Below the pieces are notes generated by a model, which worked only from the letters and a program-made list of their open reading frames with translations, was not told the DNA's origin and searched no databases. From positions 1-57,424 of the forward strand of contig NZ_BOOB01000005.1 of assembly GCF_016863015.1 (NCBI RefSeq): 57,424 nucleotides of DNA, given 5' to 3'. This stretch comes from Microbispora amethystogenes (GTDB taxonomy: Bacteria > Actinomycetota > Actinomycetes > Streptosporangiales > Streptosporangiaceae). Shown piece after piece: positions 1-8,525 of this stretch; position 1 is the first letter of the stretch; every line of letters begins with the position of its first letter. Position numbers and translations under genes: made by a program.

Positions 1-39
1 TGAAGCGGCCGGTCCTGACGCCGGCGCGCGGGCGGGGAC

Positions 40-2538
40 TCAGCGGCAGGAGAGCGGGGCCGGGGCCTTCGCCTCGGAGTCGAAGTCGACGTTGCCGAAG
101 TGCTTGCGCAGCAGGCTCCGCATGGTGCCGTCGGCGTACAGGTCCCGGATCGCGCCCTCGACGGCCGCGCAGGTGCGTACGTCGTTCCTGGGCAGGCCGA
201 CGGCGTACCGCTGGTCCCTCAGCCGCACACCGAGCACCGACAGCTTCAGCGCCTCCCTGTTCCCGAAGCCCGCGATGATCAGGTCGTCTCCGGGGACCGC
301 GTCGACCTTTCCGCTGGTCAGCTGGGTCATGCATTGGGCGTAGTTGCCGGCGGGGACCTGCTCGACGTCCACCTTGCCCGCGATCAGCCGGGCCGTCGTG
401 CTCCCGGCAGGTGCGCACATCCGGCGGCCGGCGAGGTCGTCAAGCTTCCTGATACGTGAGCCGGCGAGCACCAGCAGGTCGGCGTGGGCCGTGTAGTAGG
501 GGCCCGCGAAGGTGACGTCGTCGCCGCGGTTGTCGTCGTAGGAGTACGTCGCGACGACCATGTCCACCACGCCGTCGGTCAGGGCCCGCACCCGTTCGCC
601 GACGCCGATCCGGTGGAAGGTGATGCCGCTCGCCGGGACCTTGAGGCGCCGGGCGATGTACGTGGCGAGGTCGATCTCGAACCCGCTGGACCCCGTCCCC
701 TGCAGCAGGGCGACGCCCGGCAGGTCTCCGCGTACGCCGATGGTGAGCCGCCCGGTGCGCGCCACCTTGTCGAGCACGGACGCGAACGTGGGCCGGGGCT
801 GAGGGCTGCCTGACGACGAGGTGCCCACCTCGCCGACCTCCCCGACCTCGCCGGTCTCGCCGCCGGCGATCGGGAGGAGGCCCATCTCTCTCGCGACGAG
901 CGCGCCCCCGCCGGCCAGGACGGCGAGCGCGGTCGCGCACGCGGCGATCAGCAGGCCCCTGCGCCGGGACCGCCGGGACGGCGCAGGCCCCGGGTCGTGC
1001 GGCGCCACCGCCCCTGACCCCTGCGGCCCCGATCCGTGCGAGCCCGGCCCCTGCGGTCCCGAACCCTGCGGTCCCGAACCCTGCGGTCCCGATCCGCGTG
1101 GTCCCGATCCGTAGGCCCTCGACCCCTGGGGCCCGGATCCGTGTGGTCCCGATCCGTACGCTCCTGACCCCTCCGGCTCCGATCCGTACGATCCGGTCCC
1201 CGGGGGCGTGGGCGGCGAGGAGGCGGTGCCCGTGTCCCCGCCCGCACGCACGTCGGTGCTGACCGCGGGCGACAGGAACGCACGGGCCGCCTCGGTGTCC
1301 CAGGTCCCCACGCTCAGCGCGGGGCCGGTGGAGCCCTCGTGCCGGCCGCGCCAGGCCGCGTCGTGAGCGGGGTTCTGGGCCGCGTTGTGGGCCGCGTTGT
1401 GAGCTCCGTTCGGGGGGCCGTACCGGGCTCCGCCGACGGGTTCGTGCGGACCGCCGCCCGACGCTCCGGCGAACCGGTGCGGGCCGCTCCGGGCGTCACC
1501 ACCGGAACCGCCGTACGAGCCGCCGGGCCGACCGCCATGCTGAGCGCCGGGGTGATCGCCGGGGTGATCGCCGTACGAGCCGCCGTACCGGCCACTGGGC
1601 TGACCGCTGGGCTGATCGCCGTGCCGGCCGCCGGGGTGAGGGGCCGCGCGTCCGGCGAAGGGCTTGGCCGCGGGATCGGCCGCGTGCGCGGCGCCCTCGA
1701 AGAGCACCGTCGTGGACGCGTCGCCCGACGCCGTACGGCCGAGCAGGCGCAGCAGGATCTGGTCGGCCGTCGGGCGCTCGTCCGGCGACTTGCGCAGGCA
1801 CGCCCGCACCACCCCGGCGAGCGGCTCGGGCAGCGTCGAGGTGTCGATCTCGTGGTTGAGGATGCGGTTGAGCACGGCCGCGATCGAGTCGCCGCCGAAG
1901 ACGACCGTGCCGGTCGCGGCGTACGCGATCGTCGAGGCCCAGGAGAAGACGTCGGCCGGGGGCCCGACCTTGCCGCCGGAGATCTGCTCGGGGGCCATGT
2001 AGGCGGGCGTGCCGATCGCCCGGCTGGTGATCGTGGCGGTCGAGTCGAGGATGCGGGCGATGCCGAAGTCGACCACCCGGGGCCCGTCGACGGCCAGCAG
2101 CACGTTGTCGGGCTTGAAGTCGCGGTGGACGATCCCCGCCTGGTGGATGGCGGTGAGCGCGGTGGCCGTGCCGACGGCCAGGCGCTCCAGCGCCGAGCCC
2201 GTCACCGTTCCCCGCTCCTCGACCGTCTCGCGCAGCGACCGCCCGTCGATGAACTCGCTGGCGATGTACGGCGTGTCGCCCTCCAGGTCGGCCGCCATGA
2301 CCCGTGCGGTGCAGAAACTCGCCACCCGCTGGGCGGCCCGCAACTCCCTGGCGAAACGGGACCTGGCGACCGCGTCGCCGGTGAACTTCACGTGCAGCAG
2401 CTTGACCGCGGCCTGCTCGCCTGCCTGGTCCTCGCCGAGGTAGACCACGCCCTGGCCTCCCTCGCCGAGACGGCCGGACAGCACGAAGGGACCGAGCCGG
2501 GTCGGGTCCCCCGGTTGGAGCGGCGCGATCTGCGGCAT
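40..2538 (-). CDS. Ser/Thr protein kinase fused to an extracellular family-3 solute-binding domain
   Basis: Membrane-spanning receptor-like kinase of 832 residues. The kinase domain spans about residues 17-270: Gly-rich loop LGEGGQG, Lys46 in AAVKLL, catalytic HRD 138-140, DFG 157-159 and GTPAYMAPE 176-184. A Gly/Pro/Ser/His-rich linker of about 250 residues with GSGPQ-type repeats follows, then one membrane segment at about 532-555 (GLLIAACATALAVLAGGGAL). The C-terminal 240 residues (GRLTIGVRGDLPG, GFEIDLATYIARRL, AGPYYTAHADLLV) match bacterial extracellular solute-binding family 3. It probably phosphorylates cytoplasmic targets in response to an extracellular small ligand such as an amino acid; the ligand is unknown. 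GGGGAACGGGG precedes the ATG. The FHA protein at 6679 could be a phospho-reader partner, which is inference only. Confidence 0.9.
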   Translation of the reverse strand: MPQIAPLQPGDPTRLGPFVLSGRLGEGGQGVVYLGEDQAGEQAAVKLLHVKFTGDAVARSRFARELRAAQRVASFCTARVMAADLEGDTPYIASEFIDGRSLRETVEERGTVTGSALERLAVGTATALTAIHQAGIVHRDFKPDNVLLAVDGPRVVDFGIARILDSTATITSRAIGTPAYMAPEQISGGKVGPPADVFSWASTIAYAATGTVVFGGDSIAAVLNRILNHEIDTSTLPEPLAGVVRACLRKSPDERPTADQILLRLLGRTASGDASTTVLFEGAAHAADPAAKPFAGRAAPHPGGRHGDQPSGQPSGRYGGSYGDHPGDHPGAQHGGRPGGSYGGSGGDARSGPHRFAGASGGGPHEPVGGARYGPPNGAHNAAHNAAQNPAHDAAWRGRHEGSTGPALSVGTWDTEAARAFLSPAVSTDVRAGGDTGTASSPPTPPGTGSYGSEPEGSGAYGSGPHGSGPQGSRAYGSGPRGSGPQGSGPQGSGPQGPGSHGSGPQGSGAVAPHDPGPAPSRRSRRRGLLIAACATALAVLAGGGALVAREMGLLPIAGGETGEVGEVGEVGTSSSGSPQPRPTFASVLDKVARTGRLTIGVRGDLPGVALLQGTGSSGFEIDLATYIARRLKVPASGITFHRIGVGERVRALTDGVVDMVVATYSYDDNRGDDVTFAGPYYTAHADLLVLAGSRIRKLDDLAGRRMCAPAGSTTARLIAGKVDVEQVPAGNYAQCMTQLTSGKVDAVPGDDLIIAGFGNREALKLSVLGVRLRDQRYAVGLPRNDVRTCAAVEGAIRDLYADGTMRSLLRKHFGNVDFDSEAKAPAPLSCR
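1010..1205. repeat. Low-complexity coding repeat in the kinase linker
   Basis: Imperfect tandem hexamer to nonamer units, read on the minus strand as GSGPQ, GSGPH or AYGSGP. They form the flexible extracytoplasmic linker between the membrane segment and kinase domain side of the receptor kinase. Units vary and lie in one reading frame, so this is coding low complexity. Confidence 0.7.
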
Positions 2539-2732
2539 CCCCGTTCCCCACGATTCGGCAAAGTACCGGCCAGCAGAACTTTACGGCCCCCGCGCGGCGG
2601 TTCCGGCGCCCGATACCACGCCGTGACGTCAGGAAGTCGTGACAATGCGGCGAGCGGTCCCTATCCCCATGTGACGGAAAAGGGCCGCCCGGAATGTCTC
2701 CTGCGGCCCCCCTGCCCGCGGGCGGCGCCCGG

Positions 2733-3479
2733 TCAGACGCGGCGCGCTCCGATGGTCTTCAGCCACTTGTCGCAGTTGCCGCACGCCTTGCGGGGCTGCC
2801 ACACCTTCTTGTCCCAGTTCCACGTCTCGGCGTGGAAGTACAGGTTCTTGCCCTGGACGTCGCTCAGGACCCGAGCTTTGATCTTGTACAGGTACTTGTT
2901 CATCGCGTCGACCTCGGCGCAGTTGTCCACGGTCCATTCCTCGCCCTGCCCGACCCTGGAGAGGATCTCCTCCATGACCGGATGCTTCTCGGTTCTGGGG
3001 AGGTAGGGGTACGCGCCGCTCGTCCCGGTGAAGGTCTGCTCTGTGCCGAGGTCGGCCAGTCCGGCGACCACCGTGCCCAGCCCGCCCTGCGTTCTGGTCG
3101 CCTTCTGGGCCTCCGTGCGGGCCTTGGCGATGAACTTCTGGATGGCCTGCTCGGCCGCGACCCTGTCGGCCTCGGCGGTCACCCTGGCCTTCTCCTCCAC
3201 GTACCACGTGAACCCGCCGTTGTAGTCGTACTCGTAGACCCACGTGACGAAGGCCGCACGCGCCTCCGCCTCGGACTTCGTCTTGTTCACGAGGGCGCTC
3301 TCCAGCGTGCCGAGCTTCTTCCACACCTCCTCGGCGGCTGCTCTGGTCTCGCTGGCGAGCGTCGCCGTCCTGAGCCACTGGCCGAGCTCGACGCGGGCCG
3401 CGCTGGCCCACTTCTGGACATCCGCCGTGGGCACCGCTTCTTCGGCGGGGTTGTGTGAGGTGTGCGTCGTCTCTGCCAT
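2733..3479 (-). CDS. Stand-alone protein with a YwqJ-like deaminase C-terminus
   Basis: A 248-residue protein without signal peptide or membrane segment. The N-terminal 150 residues look helical and charged. The C-terminus holds the signature layout of zinc deaminases: Cys187-Ala-Glu189 in WTVDNCAEVDAMNKYL, and Cys233-x2-Cys236 in PRKACGNCDKWL. In the cytidine deaminase-like superfamily these would be the zinc ligands and the catalytic Glu. The NCAEVDAxN form resembles YwqJ-type deaminases of polymorphic toxin systems (established family knowledge; the assignment here is mine). Substrate is unknown, and no adjacent candidate immunity gene is obvious. AAGGAC lies 6 nt before the ATG. It could instead be a non-toxic nucleotide deaminase. 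Confidence 0.6.
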   Translation of the reverse strand: MAETTHTSHNPAEEAVPTADVQKWASAARVELGQWLRTATLASETRAAAEEVWKKLGTLESALVNKTKSEAEARAAFVTWVYEYDYNGGFTWYVEEKARVTAEADRVAAEQAIQKFIAKARTEAQKATRTQGGLGTVVAGLADLGTEQTFTGTSGAYPYLPRTEKHPVMEEILSRVGQGEEWTVDNCAEVDAMNKYLYKIKARVLSDVQGKNLYFHAETWNWDKKVWQPRKACGNCDKWLKTIGARRV

Positions 3480-3624
3480 CGCGCGTCCTTCGTCGAGGGT
3501 CTTCGCCTGTGGTGGCCCGGCCCTCGACCAGGGTCGCCGGGAGCCCTCGACATCGGATTGCGGGGTGATACGGATCCGATTACCGGCGTACTCGCGGGTG
3601 GTTTACCGACGGCCCGAAGAAGCG

Positions 3625-3668
3625 AATCGGCCCCTGCCCGGCGGCGGCACCGCGGGCAGAGGCCGATT
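3625..3668 (-). terminator. Hairpin terminator downstream of icd
   Basis: Arms 3625-3640 and 3653-3668 are 16 bp with one mismatch around a 12-nt loop. It begins 8 bp after the icd stop codon. There is no long U-tract, as is common in actinomycetes. Confidence 0.65.
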
Positions 3669-3676
3669 TCTCACAA

Positions 3677-4894
3677 CTACGCGGACATCTTCTTCTTCAG
3701 GTTCTCATCGAGCGCCGCGAGGAAGTCCTGGGTGGTCAGCCACTCGGCGTCGCCACCGACCAGGAGCGCGAGGTCCTTGGTCATCTGGCCGCCCTCGACG
3801 GTCTCGACGCAGACCTGCTCCAGCTTCTCGGCGAAGTCGATCACCTCGGGCTGGTTGTCGAGCTTGCCGCGGTGCTGCAGGCCCCGGGTCCAGGCGAAGA
3901 TCGAGGCGATCGGGTTGGTGGACGTCGGCTTGCCCTGCTGGTGCTGGCGGTAGTGCCGGGTCACCGTGCCGTGCGCGGCCTCGGCCTCGACGGTGCGGCC
4001 GTCGGGGGTCATCAGGACGCTGGTCATAAGGCCGAGCGAGCCGAAGCCCTGCGCCACGGTGTCCGACTGCACGTCGCCGTCGTAGTTCTTGCAGGCCCAG
4101 ACGTACCCGCCCTCCCACTTGAGGGAGGCGGCCACCATGTCGTCGATCAGCCGGTGCTCGTAGGTGATCCCGGCGGCTTCGAAGTCGGCCTTGAACTCGC
4201 TCTCGTACACCTCGGCGAAGATGTCCTTGAACCGGCCGTCGTACGCCTTGAGGATGGTGTTCTTGGTCGACAGGTAGACCGGGTAGCCGCGGTTGAGGCC
4301 GTACCGCATCGAGGCGCGGGCGAAGTCGCGGATCGACTCGTCCAGGTTGTACATGGCCAGGGCGACGCCCGAGCCGGGGAAGTCGAAGACGTTCAGTTCG
4401 ATCGGCTCGCCGCCGTCCTTCGGGGTGAAGGTCAGCGTCAGGGTGCCCTCGCCCGGCACCTTGAGGTCGGTGGCGCGGTACTGGTCGCCGAAGGCGTGAC
4501 GGCCGACGACGATCGGCTTGGTCCAGCCGGGCACCAGCCGGGGGACGTTCGACATGATGATCGGCTCACGGAAGATGACACCGCCGAGGATGTTGCGGAT
4601 CGTCCCGTTCGGGGACCTCCACATCTTCTTCAGGCCGAACTCCTCGACCCGCGCCTCGTCCGGCGTGATCGTCGCGCACTTGACGCCCACGCCGTACTGC
4701 TTGATGGCGTTGGCGGCGTCGATCGTGACCTGGTCGTCGGTGGCGTCGCGGTGCTCAATGCCGAGGTCGTAGTACTTCAGGTCGACGTCGAGGTAGGGAA
4801 GGATCAGCTGGTCCTTGATGAACTGCCAGATGATCCGGGTCATCTCGTCGCCGTCGAGCTCGACGACAGGTCCCGCTACCTTGATCTTGGGCAT
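3677..4894 (-). CDS. icd: NADP-dependent isocitrate dehydrogenase, dimeric type
   Basis: Oxidatively decarboxylates isocitrate to 2-oxoglutarate in the TCA cycle, reducing NADP. The 405-residue product begins [20 protein letters not shown] and carries the substrate-binding segment SPNGTIRN, then [21 protein letters not shown], and the C-terminal coenzyme region [18 protein letters not shown]. This is the eukaryote-like dimeric family of about 400 residues, not the 740-residue monomeric enzyme. An in-frame ATG exists 18 codons upstream, but AAGGGG precedes the start at 4894 and the protein family begins there. Citrate synthase lies just upstream on the same strand, grouping two consecutive oxidative TCA activities. 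Confidence 0.95.
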   Translation of the reverse strand: MPKIKVAGPVVELDGDEMTRIIWQFIKDQLILPYLDVDLKYYDLGIEHRDATDDQVTIDAANAIKQYGVGVKCATITPDEARVEEFGLKKMWRSPNGTIRNILGGVIFREPIIMSNVPRLVPGWTKPIVVGRHAFGDQYRATDLKVPGEGTLTLTFTPKDGGEPIELNVFDFPGSGVALAMYNLDESIRDFARASMRYGLNRGYPVYLSTKNTILKAYDGRFKDIFAEVYESEFKADFEAAGITYEHRLIDDMVAASLKWEGGYVWACKNYDGDVQSDTVAQGFGSLGLMTSVLMTPDGRTVEAEAAHGTVTRHYRQHQQGKPTSTNPIASIFAWTRGLQHRGKLDNQPEVIDFAEKLEQVCVETVEGGQMTKDLALLVGGDAEWLTTQDFLAALDENLKKKMSA

Positions 4895-5003
4895 GCGTGG
4901 GGTTCCCCTTCTGGTCTGACTGGCCAGCACGTCCTTTTTGAGGCTCACTGGCCGTTGAGGCTATCGGACGGGTGTGGTAAGCCCGCGAACGAGGTCGCGT
5001 TGC

Positions 5004-5333
5004 TCACGAGTCGTGCAGGCGCAGCAGCATGAGCAGCGAGCCGGCCACGAGCGCCGCGCCGAACGCCGCGAGCGTGATCGCGTCGGTCCGCCTGCCGCGG
5101 ACCGCGAGCACACCCGCCCGCCGGTCCGGCGTCGCCAGCCGGGCGACGGAGCCGGCGAGGAAGGCGCCGCCCATCACCGCTCCGCCGGTGGACACCGCCG
5201 CCCCCAGCCCGATCGCGCCCAGGCCGGCGGCCACACCCGCCACCACCAGCAGGTACGGCCCCCAGGCCGTGCTCTCGCCCGCTCTCACGTCTCTCCCATG
5301 CCTGCCGCCGCGCTCCTCGATGTCACCGCTCAT
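5004..5333 (-). CDS. DUF3017-like small membrane protein
   Basis: A 109-residue protein of unknown function with three hydrophobic stretches: YLLVVAGVAAGLGAIGL, GGAVMGGAFLAGSVARL and ITLAAFGAALVAGSLLMLL. The layout and the central LATPDRRAGVLAVRGR resemble actinobacterial DUF3017 proteins, which I recall being found beside folD or mdh. Its start overlaps the 3' end of the citrate synthase gene by 11 bp, so the two are probably translationally coupled. Membership of DUF3017 is by eye. Confidence 0.65.
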   Translation of the reverse strand: MSGDIEERGGRHGRDVRAGESTAWGPYLLVVAGVAAGLGAIGLGAAVSTGGAVMGGAFLAGSVARLATPDRRAGVLAVRGRRTDAITLAAFGAALVAGSLLMLLRLHDS

Positions 5334-6498
5334 CGATGGGCACCCATTTCCGGTCGCGCTCGCCGATGTACTCGCTGTCGGGCCGGATCAACCGGTTGTC
5401 GGCGTGCTGCTCGATCACGTGGGCGGTCCACCCCGACATCCGGCTGACCGAGAACACGGGAGTGAACAGGTCCGTCGGGATGCCCAGGTAGTGGTAGACG
5501 GTCGCCGCGTAGAAGTCCACGTTCGGGTAGAGGCGCTTCTCCGCGAAGACGACCTCCTCCATCTCCCGGGACATCCGGTAGTAGGTGTCGTCGCCGGAGG
5601 CCTCGGCCAGCTCCTCCGACATCCGCCGCAGGTGCGTCGCCCGGGGGTCCTCCGTCTTGTAGACGCGGTGCCCGAATCCCATGATCTTCTCGCCCGCCGC
5701 CAGTCTGTCCCGTACGGCCTGGGCGACGCCGCGCGGGTCCAGCGCTTCCAGCGTACGCATGACCTGCTCGTTCGCGCCTCCGTGCAGGGGCCCCTTGAGC
5801 GTGCCGATGGCGGCGACGACGGCCGAGTGCATGTCGGACAGCGTGGCGGCGCACACCCGGGCGGCGAACGTCGAGGCGTTCATGGTGTGGTCGGCGTGCA
5901 GCACGAGACACGTGTCGAAGATCTCGGCGGCGCGCCGCTCGGGGCGCCGGCCGGTGATCTGGAGCAGGAAGTTCCCGGCGATGCTCAGCTCGGGATCGGT
6001 CTCGGGCAGCGTCGCCCCGGTCCGCGCCGCGTGGTAGCGGGCGACCAGGATCGGCTGCTGGGCCGTCAGCCGCGCGGCCTTGCGCAGGTTGGCCTCGGGG
6101 GCGTTGGAATCCTTGTCCGGATCCTCCGCGCCGGCCAGGGAGACCAGCGTGCGCAGCGCCTCCATGGGCGTCTGCCTCTCAGCGATCTCGGGGATGTCGC
6201 GCTCGACGAGCGTGCCCAGGGCGCGGCCCCGCACCAGCTCCGCGCCGTAGTCGGCGAGCTGCGCGCGGGACGGCAGCGACCCACGCTGGAGCAGGTGGGC
6301 GGTCTCTTCGAAGGTGGTGCGGCCGGCCAGGTCGTGGATGTCGTAGCCACGGTAGAAGAGCCGGCCCGCCTTGCCGTCGATGTCGCTCAGCGCTGTGGAC
6401 GCGGCGACGACGTCGGCGAGTCCTTTGGTGGGCTTGTCTGCCACCTCTTGGGGGGTTCCACCCCCCAAGTCCCCCCCGTCCGAGGAAGTCTGCTTCAT
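5323..6498 (-). CDS. Citrate synthase (short actinobacterial/methylcitrate-synthase-like type)
   Basis: Condenses oxaloacetate with acetyl-CoA; this short class can also include 2-methylcitrate synthases, so propionyl-CoA cannot be excluded. The 391-residue protein has LFYRGYDIHDLAG near the N-terminus, LHADHTMNAS (His204), GPLHGGANE (His239), GFGHRVYKTEDPRA (His277) and PNVDFY (Asp328), giving the His/His/Asp catalytic set. The ATG at 6498 has GGAGG 7 nt upstream. The first 18 residues form a Gly-rich extension encoded partly by a strong G/C hairpin; a GTG at codon 19 would give the more usual N-terminus but lacks a usable ribosome site. The downstream DUF3017-like gene overlaps it. Confidence 0.92.
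   Translation of the reverse strand: MKQTSSDGGDLGGGTPQEVADKPTKGLADVVAASTALSDIDGKAGRLFYRGYDIHDLAGRTTFEETAHLLQRGSLPSRAQLADYGAELVRGRALGTLVERDIPEIAERQTPMEALRTLVSLAGAEDPDKDSNAPEANLRKAARLTAQQPILVARYHAARTGATLPETDPELSIAGNFLLQITGRRPERRAAEIFDTCLVLHADHTMNASTFAARVCAATLSDMHSAVVAAIGTLKGPLHGGANEQVMRTLEALDPRGVAQAVRDRLAAGEKIMGFGHRVYKTEDPRATHLRRMSEELAEASGDDTYYRMSREMEEVVFAEKRLYPNVDFYAATVYHYLGIPTDLFTPVFSVSRMSGWTAHVIEQHADNRLIRPDSEYIGERDRKWVPIDER
6447..6469 (-). other. Perfect 9-bp G6/C6 hairpin inside the citrate synthase 5' coding region
   Basis: Arms 6447-6455 and 6461-6469 (CTTGGGGGG and CCCCCCAAG) flank a 5-nt loop, within codons 10-18 of the citrate synthase gene. It may be an interspersed repeat captured by the reading frame, or an mRNA structure near the start. 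Confidence 0.6.
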
Positions 6499-6678
6499 AG
6501 TATTTCCTCCGCTTATCTCCGCCCGAAGTCTACCCGTGAGCAGGGAAGAAGCCCCTCAAAGGCCCAGATCGATTTCACGGAGGATTCTGCTTATGGCAAA
6601 GGCGATTCCCCCTCGCCACGGGTGGGTAAGCCGCATCTATAGAGAAAGTAACGGCGGGCTACCTGGGGAGGAACTGCC

Positions 6679-7332
6679 GTGGAGGGGCCGTTCATACGGA
6701 TCGAGGACAGCGGCGAGGTGGTACCGCTGCGCCCCGACGTCACCACGATCGGTCGCGGCCGGGGCGCGGACATCCGGCTGGCGGATCCGAGCGTTTCACG
6801 GCTGCACGCCGAATTCGTCCGTCGCGGGCCCTACCTGTACGTCGTGGACCTGGGCCTGTCCCGCAACGGCACACGGGTGAACGGCAGGCCGATCGCCAGA
6901 AGGGTGCTGGACGACGGCGACGTCGTCTCCTTCGGCGCCGCCCGGGCCCGGGTCGGCGGGATCCCGCGTGAGGACCTCGCTCCCGAGGTCGAACTGCGCC
7001 GGGCCGCCGCGCCGGAACTGACCCGCCGCGAGGTCGACGTGCTCACCTCGCTGTGCCGCCCCGCCCTGTCGGACGAGGCGTTCGTGGCGCCGGCGACGGC
7101 CCGCGAGATCGCCGACGACCTGGTGGTGACCGAGGCGGCGGTCAAGCAGCACCTGCTGCGGCTGTACCAGAAGTTCCGCATCCCGGAGGGCACCAACCGG
7201 CGGACCAGACTGGCCAACGAGGTCGTCGCCCTCGGCCTCGTACGGCCCACGCCGGTCGTGCCGCCGCAGCGAGCGGGCGGCCCCGCCGAGCCGGAGCCGC
7301 AGCGCACCCCCGTGGGCCGCCGGGCCTCCTGA
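6679..7332 (+). CDS. FHA-domain protein with a C-terminal winged-helix/HTH region
   Basis: A 217-residue cytoplasmic protein. Residues about 10-85 form an FHA phosphothreonine-binding domain (TIGRGRGADIRLADPSVSR, HAEFVRRG, SRNGTRVNGR, VSFGAARARVG). The C-terminal half starts with LTRREVDVLTSLCRP and contains ATAREIADDLVVTEAAVKQH, which resembles a winged-helix DNA-binding region. It may therefore link Ser/Thr phosphorylation to transcription. GTG start with GGGGAGGA 6 nt upstream. It is monocistronic and converges with the WYL regulator. The kinase at 40-2538 is a possible partner, but nothing in the sequence proves it. Confidence 0.8.
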   Translation: MEGPFIRIEDSGEVVPLRPDVTTIGRGRGADIRLADPSVSRLHAEFVRRGPYLYVVDLGLSRNGTRVNGRPIARRVLDDGDVVSFGAARARVGGIPREDLAPEVELRRAAAPELTRREVDVLTSLCRPALSDEAFVAPATAREIADDLVVTEAAVKQHLLRLYQKFRIPEGTNRRTRLANEVVALGLVRPTPVVPPQRAGGPAEPEPQRTPVGRRAS

Positions 7333-7342
7333 GCCCCTCACG

Positions 7343-7388
7343 CACCGGCCGCCAGGAAGTGGCAACCGTCCACCCCCGGCGGCCGGTG
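7343..7388 (+). terminator. Hairpin between converging FHA and WYL genes
   Basis: Perfect 11-bp arms (7343-7353 and 7378-7388) with a 24-nt loop, starting 10 bp after the FHA gene stop. Confidence 0.4.
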
Positions 7389-7456
7389 GAGCGTTCCCAA
7401 CCGGCTCCCGGCACCGCCACACGGCGGTGACAAAAAGCTATTTATGGGCGAATGGG

Positions 7457-8431
7457 CTAAGACGAGGGAAGAGCTTTCTCGGAGCGGTTGAAACGGGCTG
7501 CCCACTCATGGATGTGGTCGAGCAGTTCGGGCGGTTCGACGACGCGGAAATCGGCGCCGGCCACGCCCAGCGTCATCGCCGGCCAGTCCAGGGAGTCGGC
7601 CGTCATGCGCACCCGGCAGTGCTCGTCGTCGACCTCCTCGACCACGCTCCACCTGCCGATCCGTTCGCGTACGGTCGCGGCCGGGGCGTCGACCAGGACC
7701 TCCACCCGGTACGGCCGGGGCAGGCTGTCCCGGCCGGCCCGCACGAACTCGGCGACGTCCGCGGCGGGCAGTTCCCGGGGCCGGAACCGGGAACCGGTGT
7801 CGTGGGGTGCGGTGAGCCGGTCGATCCGGAAGCTGCGCCAGTCGTGCCGGACGAGGTCGTAGGCGAGCAGGTACCAATGGCGGCCGAGACAGACCAGCCG
7901 ATGGGGTTCGACGTGGCGGTCGGTGCGCCGGCCGCCGGAGGCGGTGTAGGAGAAGCGGAGCTGTTCGCTGTCCCGGCAGGCCAGCGCGACCGTGGTGAGC
8001 ACGCCCGGGTCGACGCCGGCCCTGGCCGGGCCGTCCCAGCCGCCGCGCACGGTCATCGCGCGCAGCGCGTCGATCCGGCGCCGCAGCCGGGCCGGCATCA
8101 CCCGCACCACCTTGGCCAGCGCCCGCACCGAGGCCTCGGCGATGCCCTCCACCGCGCCCTGGGCGGCGGCCTGCAGTCCCAGGGCCAGGGCCACCGCCTC
8201 GTCGTCGTCGATGACCAGAGGCGGCAGTGCCGCGCCTGCGGCGAGCCGGTAGCCGCCGTCCACGCCGCGCTGCGCCTCGACCGGATAGCCCAGCTCCCGC
8301 AGCCGGTCGATGTCCCGGCGCAGGGTGCGGGCCGAGACTCCCAGCCGCTCGGCCAGTTCGGCGCCCGGCCAGTGCCGGTGGTTCTGCAGCAGGGACAGCA
8401 GCCGCAGCGTCCGGTCGCTGGTGTTCGCCAT
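7457..8431 (-). CDS. YafY-type HTH-WYL transcriptional regulator
   Basis: A 324-residue regulator. The N-terminal HTH_11 domain spans about residues 5-60 (RLLSLLQNHRHWPGAELAER, SARTLRRDIDRLR). The WYL ligand-sensing domain follows at about 135-220 (LRFSYTASGGRRTDRHVEPH, WYLLAYDLVRHDWRSFRIDR), with a C-terminal WCX-like extension (RVEVLVDAPAATVRERIG). AGGAG precedes the ATG. It is transcribed divergently from a DinB-family gene, a common arrangement in actinomycetes in which the regulator controls its neighbour. The ligand is unknown. Confidence 0.88.
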   Translation of the reverse strand: MANTSDRTLRLLSLLQNHRHWPGAELAERLGVSARTLRRDIDRLRELGYPVEAQRGVDGGYRLAAGAALPPLVIDDDEAVALALGLQAAAQGAVEGIAEASVRALAKVVRVMPARLRRRIDALRAMTVRGGWDGPARAGVDPGVLTTVALACRDSEQLRFSYTASGGRRTDRHVEPHRLVCLGRHWYLLAYDLVRHDWRSFRIDRLTAPHDTGSRFRPRELPAADVAEFVRAGRDSLPRPYRVEVLVDAPAATVRERIGRWSVVEEVDDEHCRVRMTADSLDWPAMTLGVAGADFRVVEPPELLDHIHEWAARFNRSEKALPSS

Positions 8432-8453
8432 GGCGCGATTCTCCTGGAATTCA

Positions 8454-8468
8454 GGTCAGAAAGTGACC
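8454..8468. promoter_or_regulatory. Inverted repeat in the WYL/DinB divergent promoter region
   Basis: GGTCA-N5-TGACC lies in the 94-bp gap between the divergent genes. The position suits an autoregulatory operator for the WYL protein. Arms are only 5 bp, so this is tentative. Confidence 0.35.
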
Positions 8469-8525
8469 GCTGTGCGGCCTAGCGTGGGTTCTGACCGGCG
8501 ATGCAGGACAGCGAAGGCGGAGATG

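Noticed and set aside
1010..1205. Regular short repeats that could suggest CRISPR
   Set aside because: Units are 6-15 bp, in frame, without unique spacers; they encode the kinase linker.
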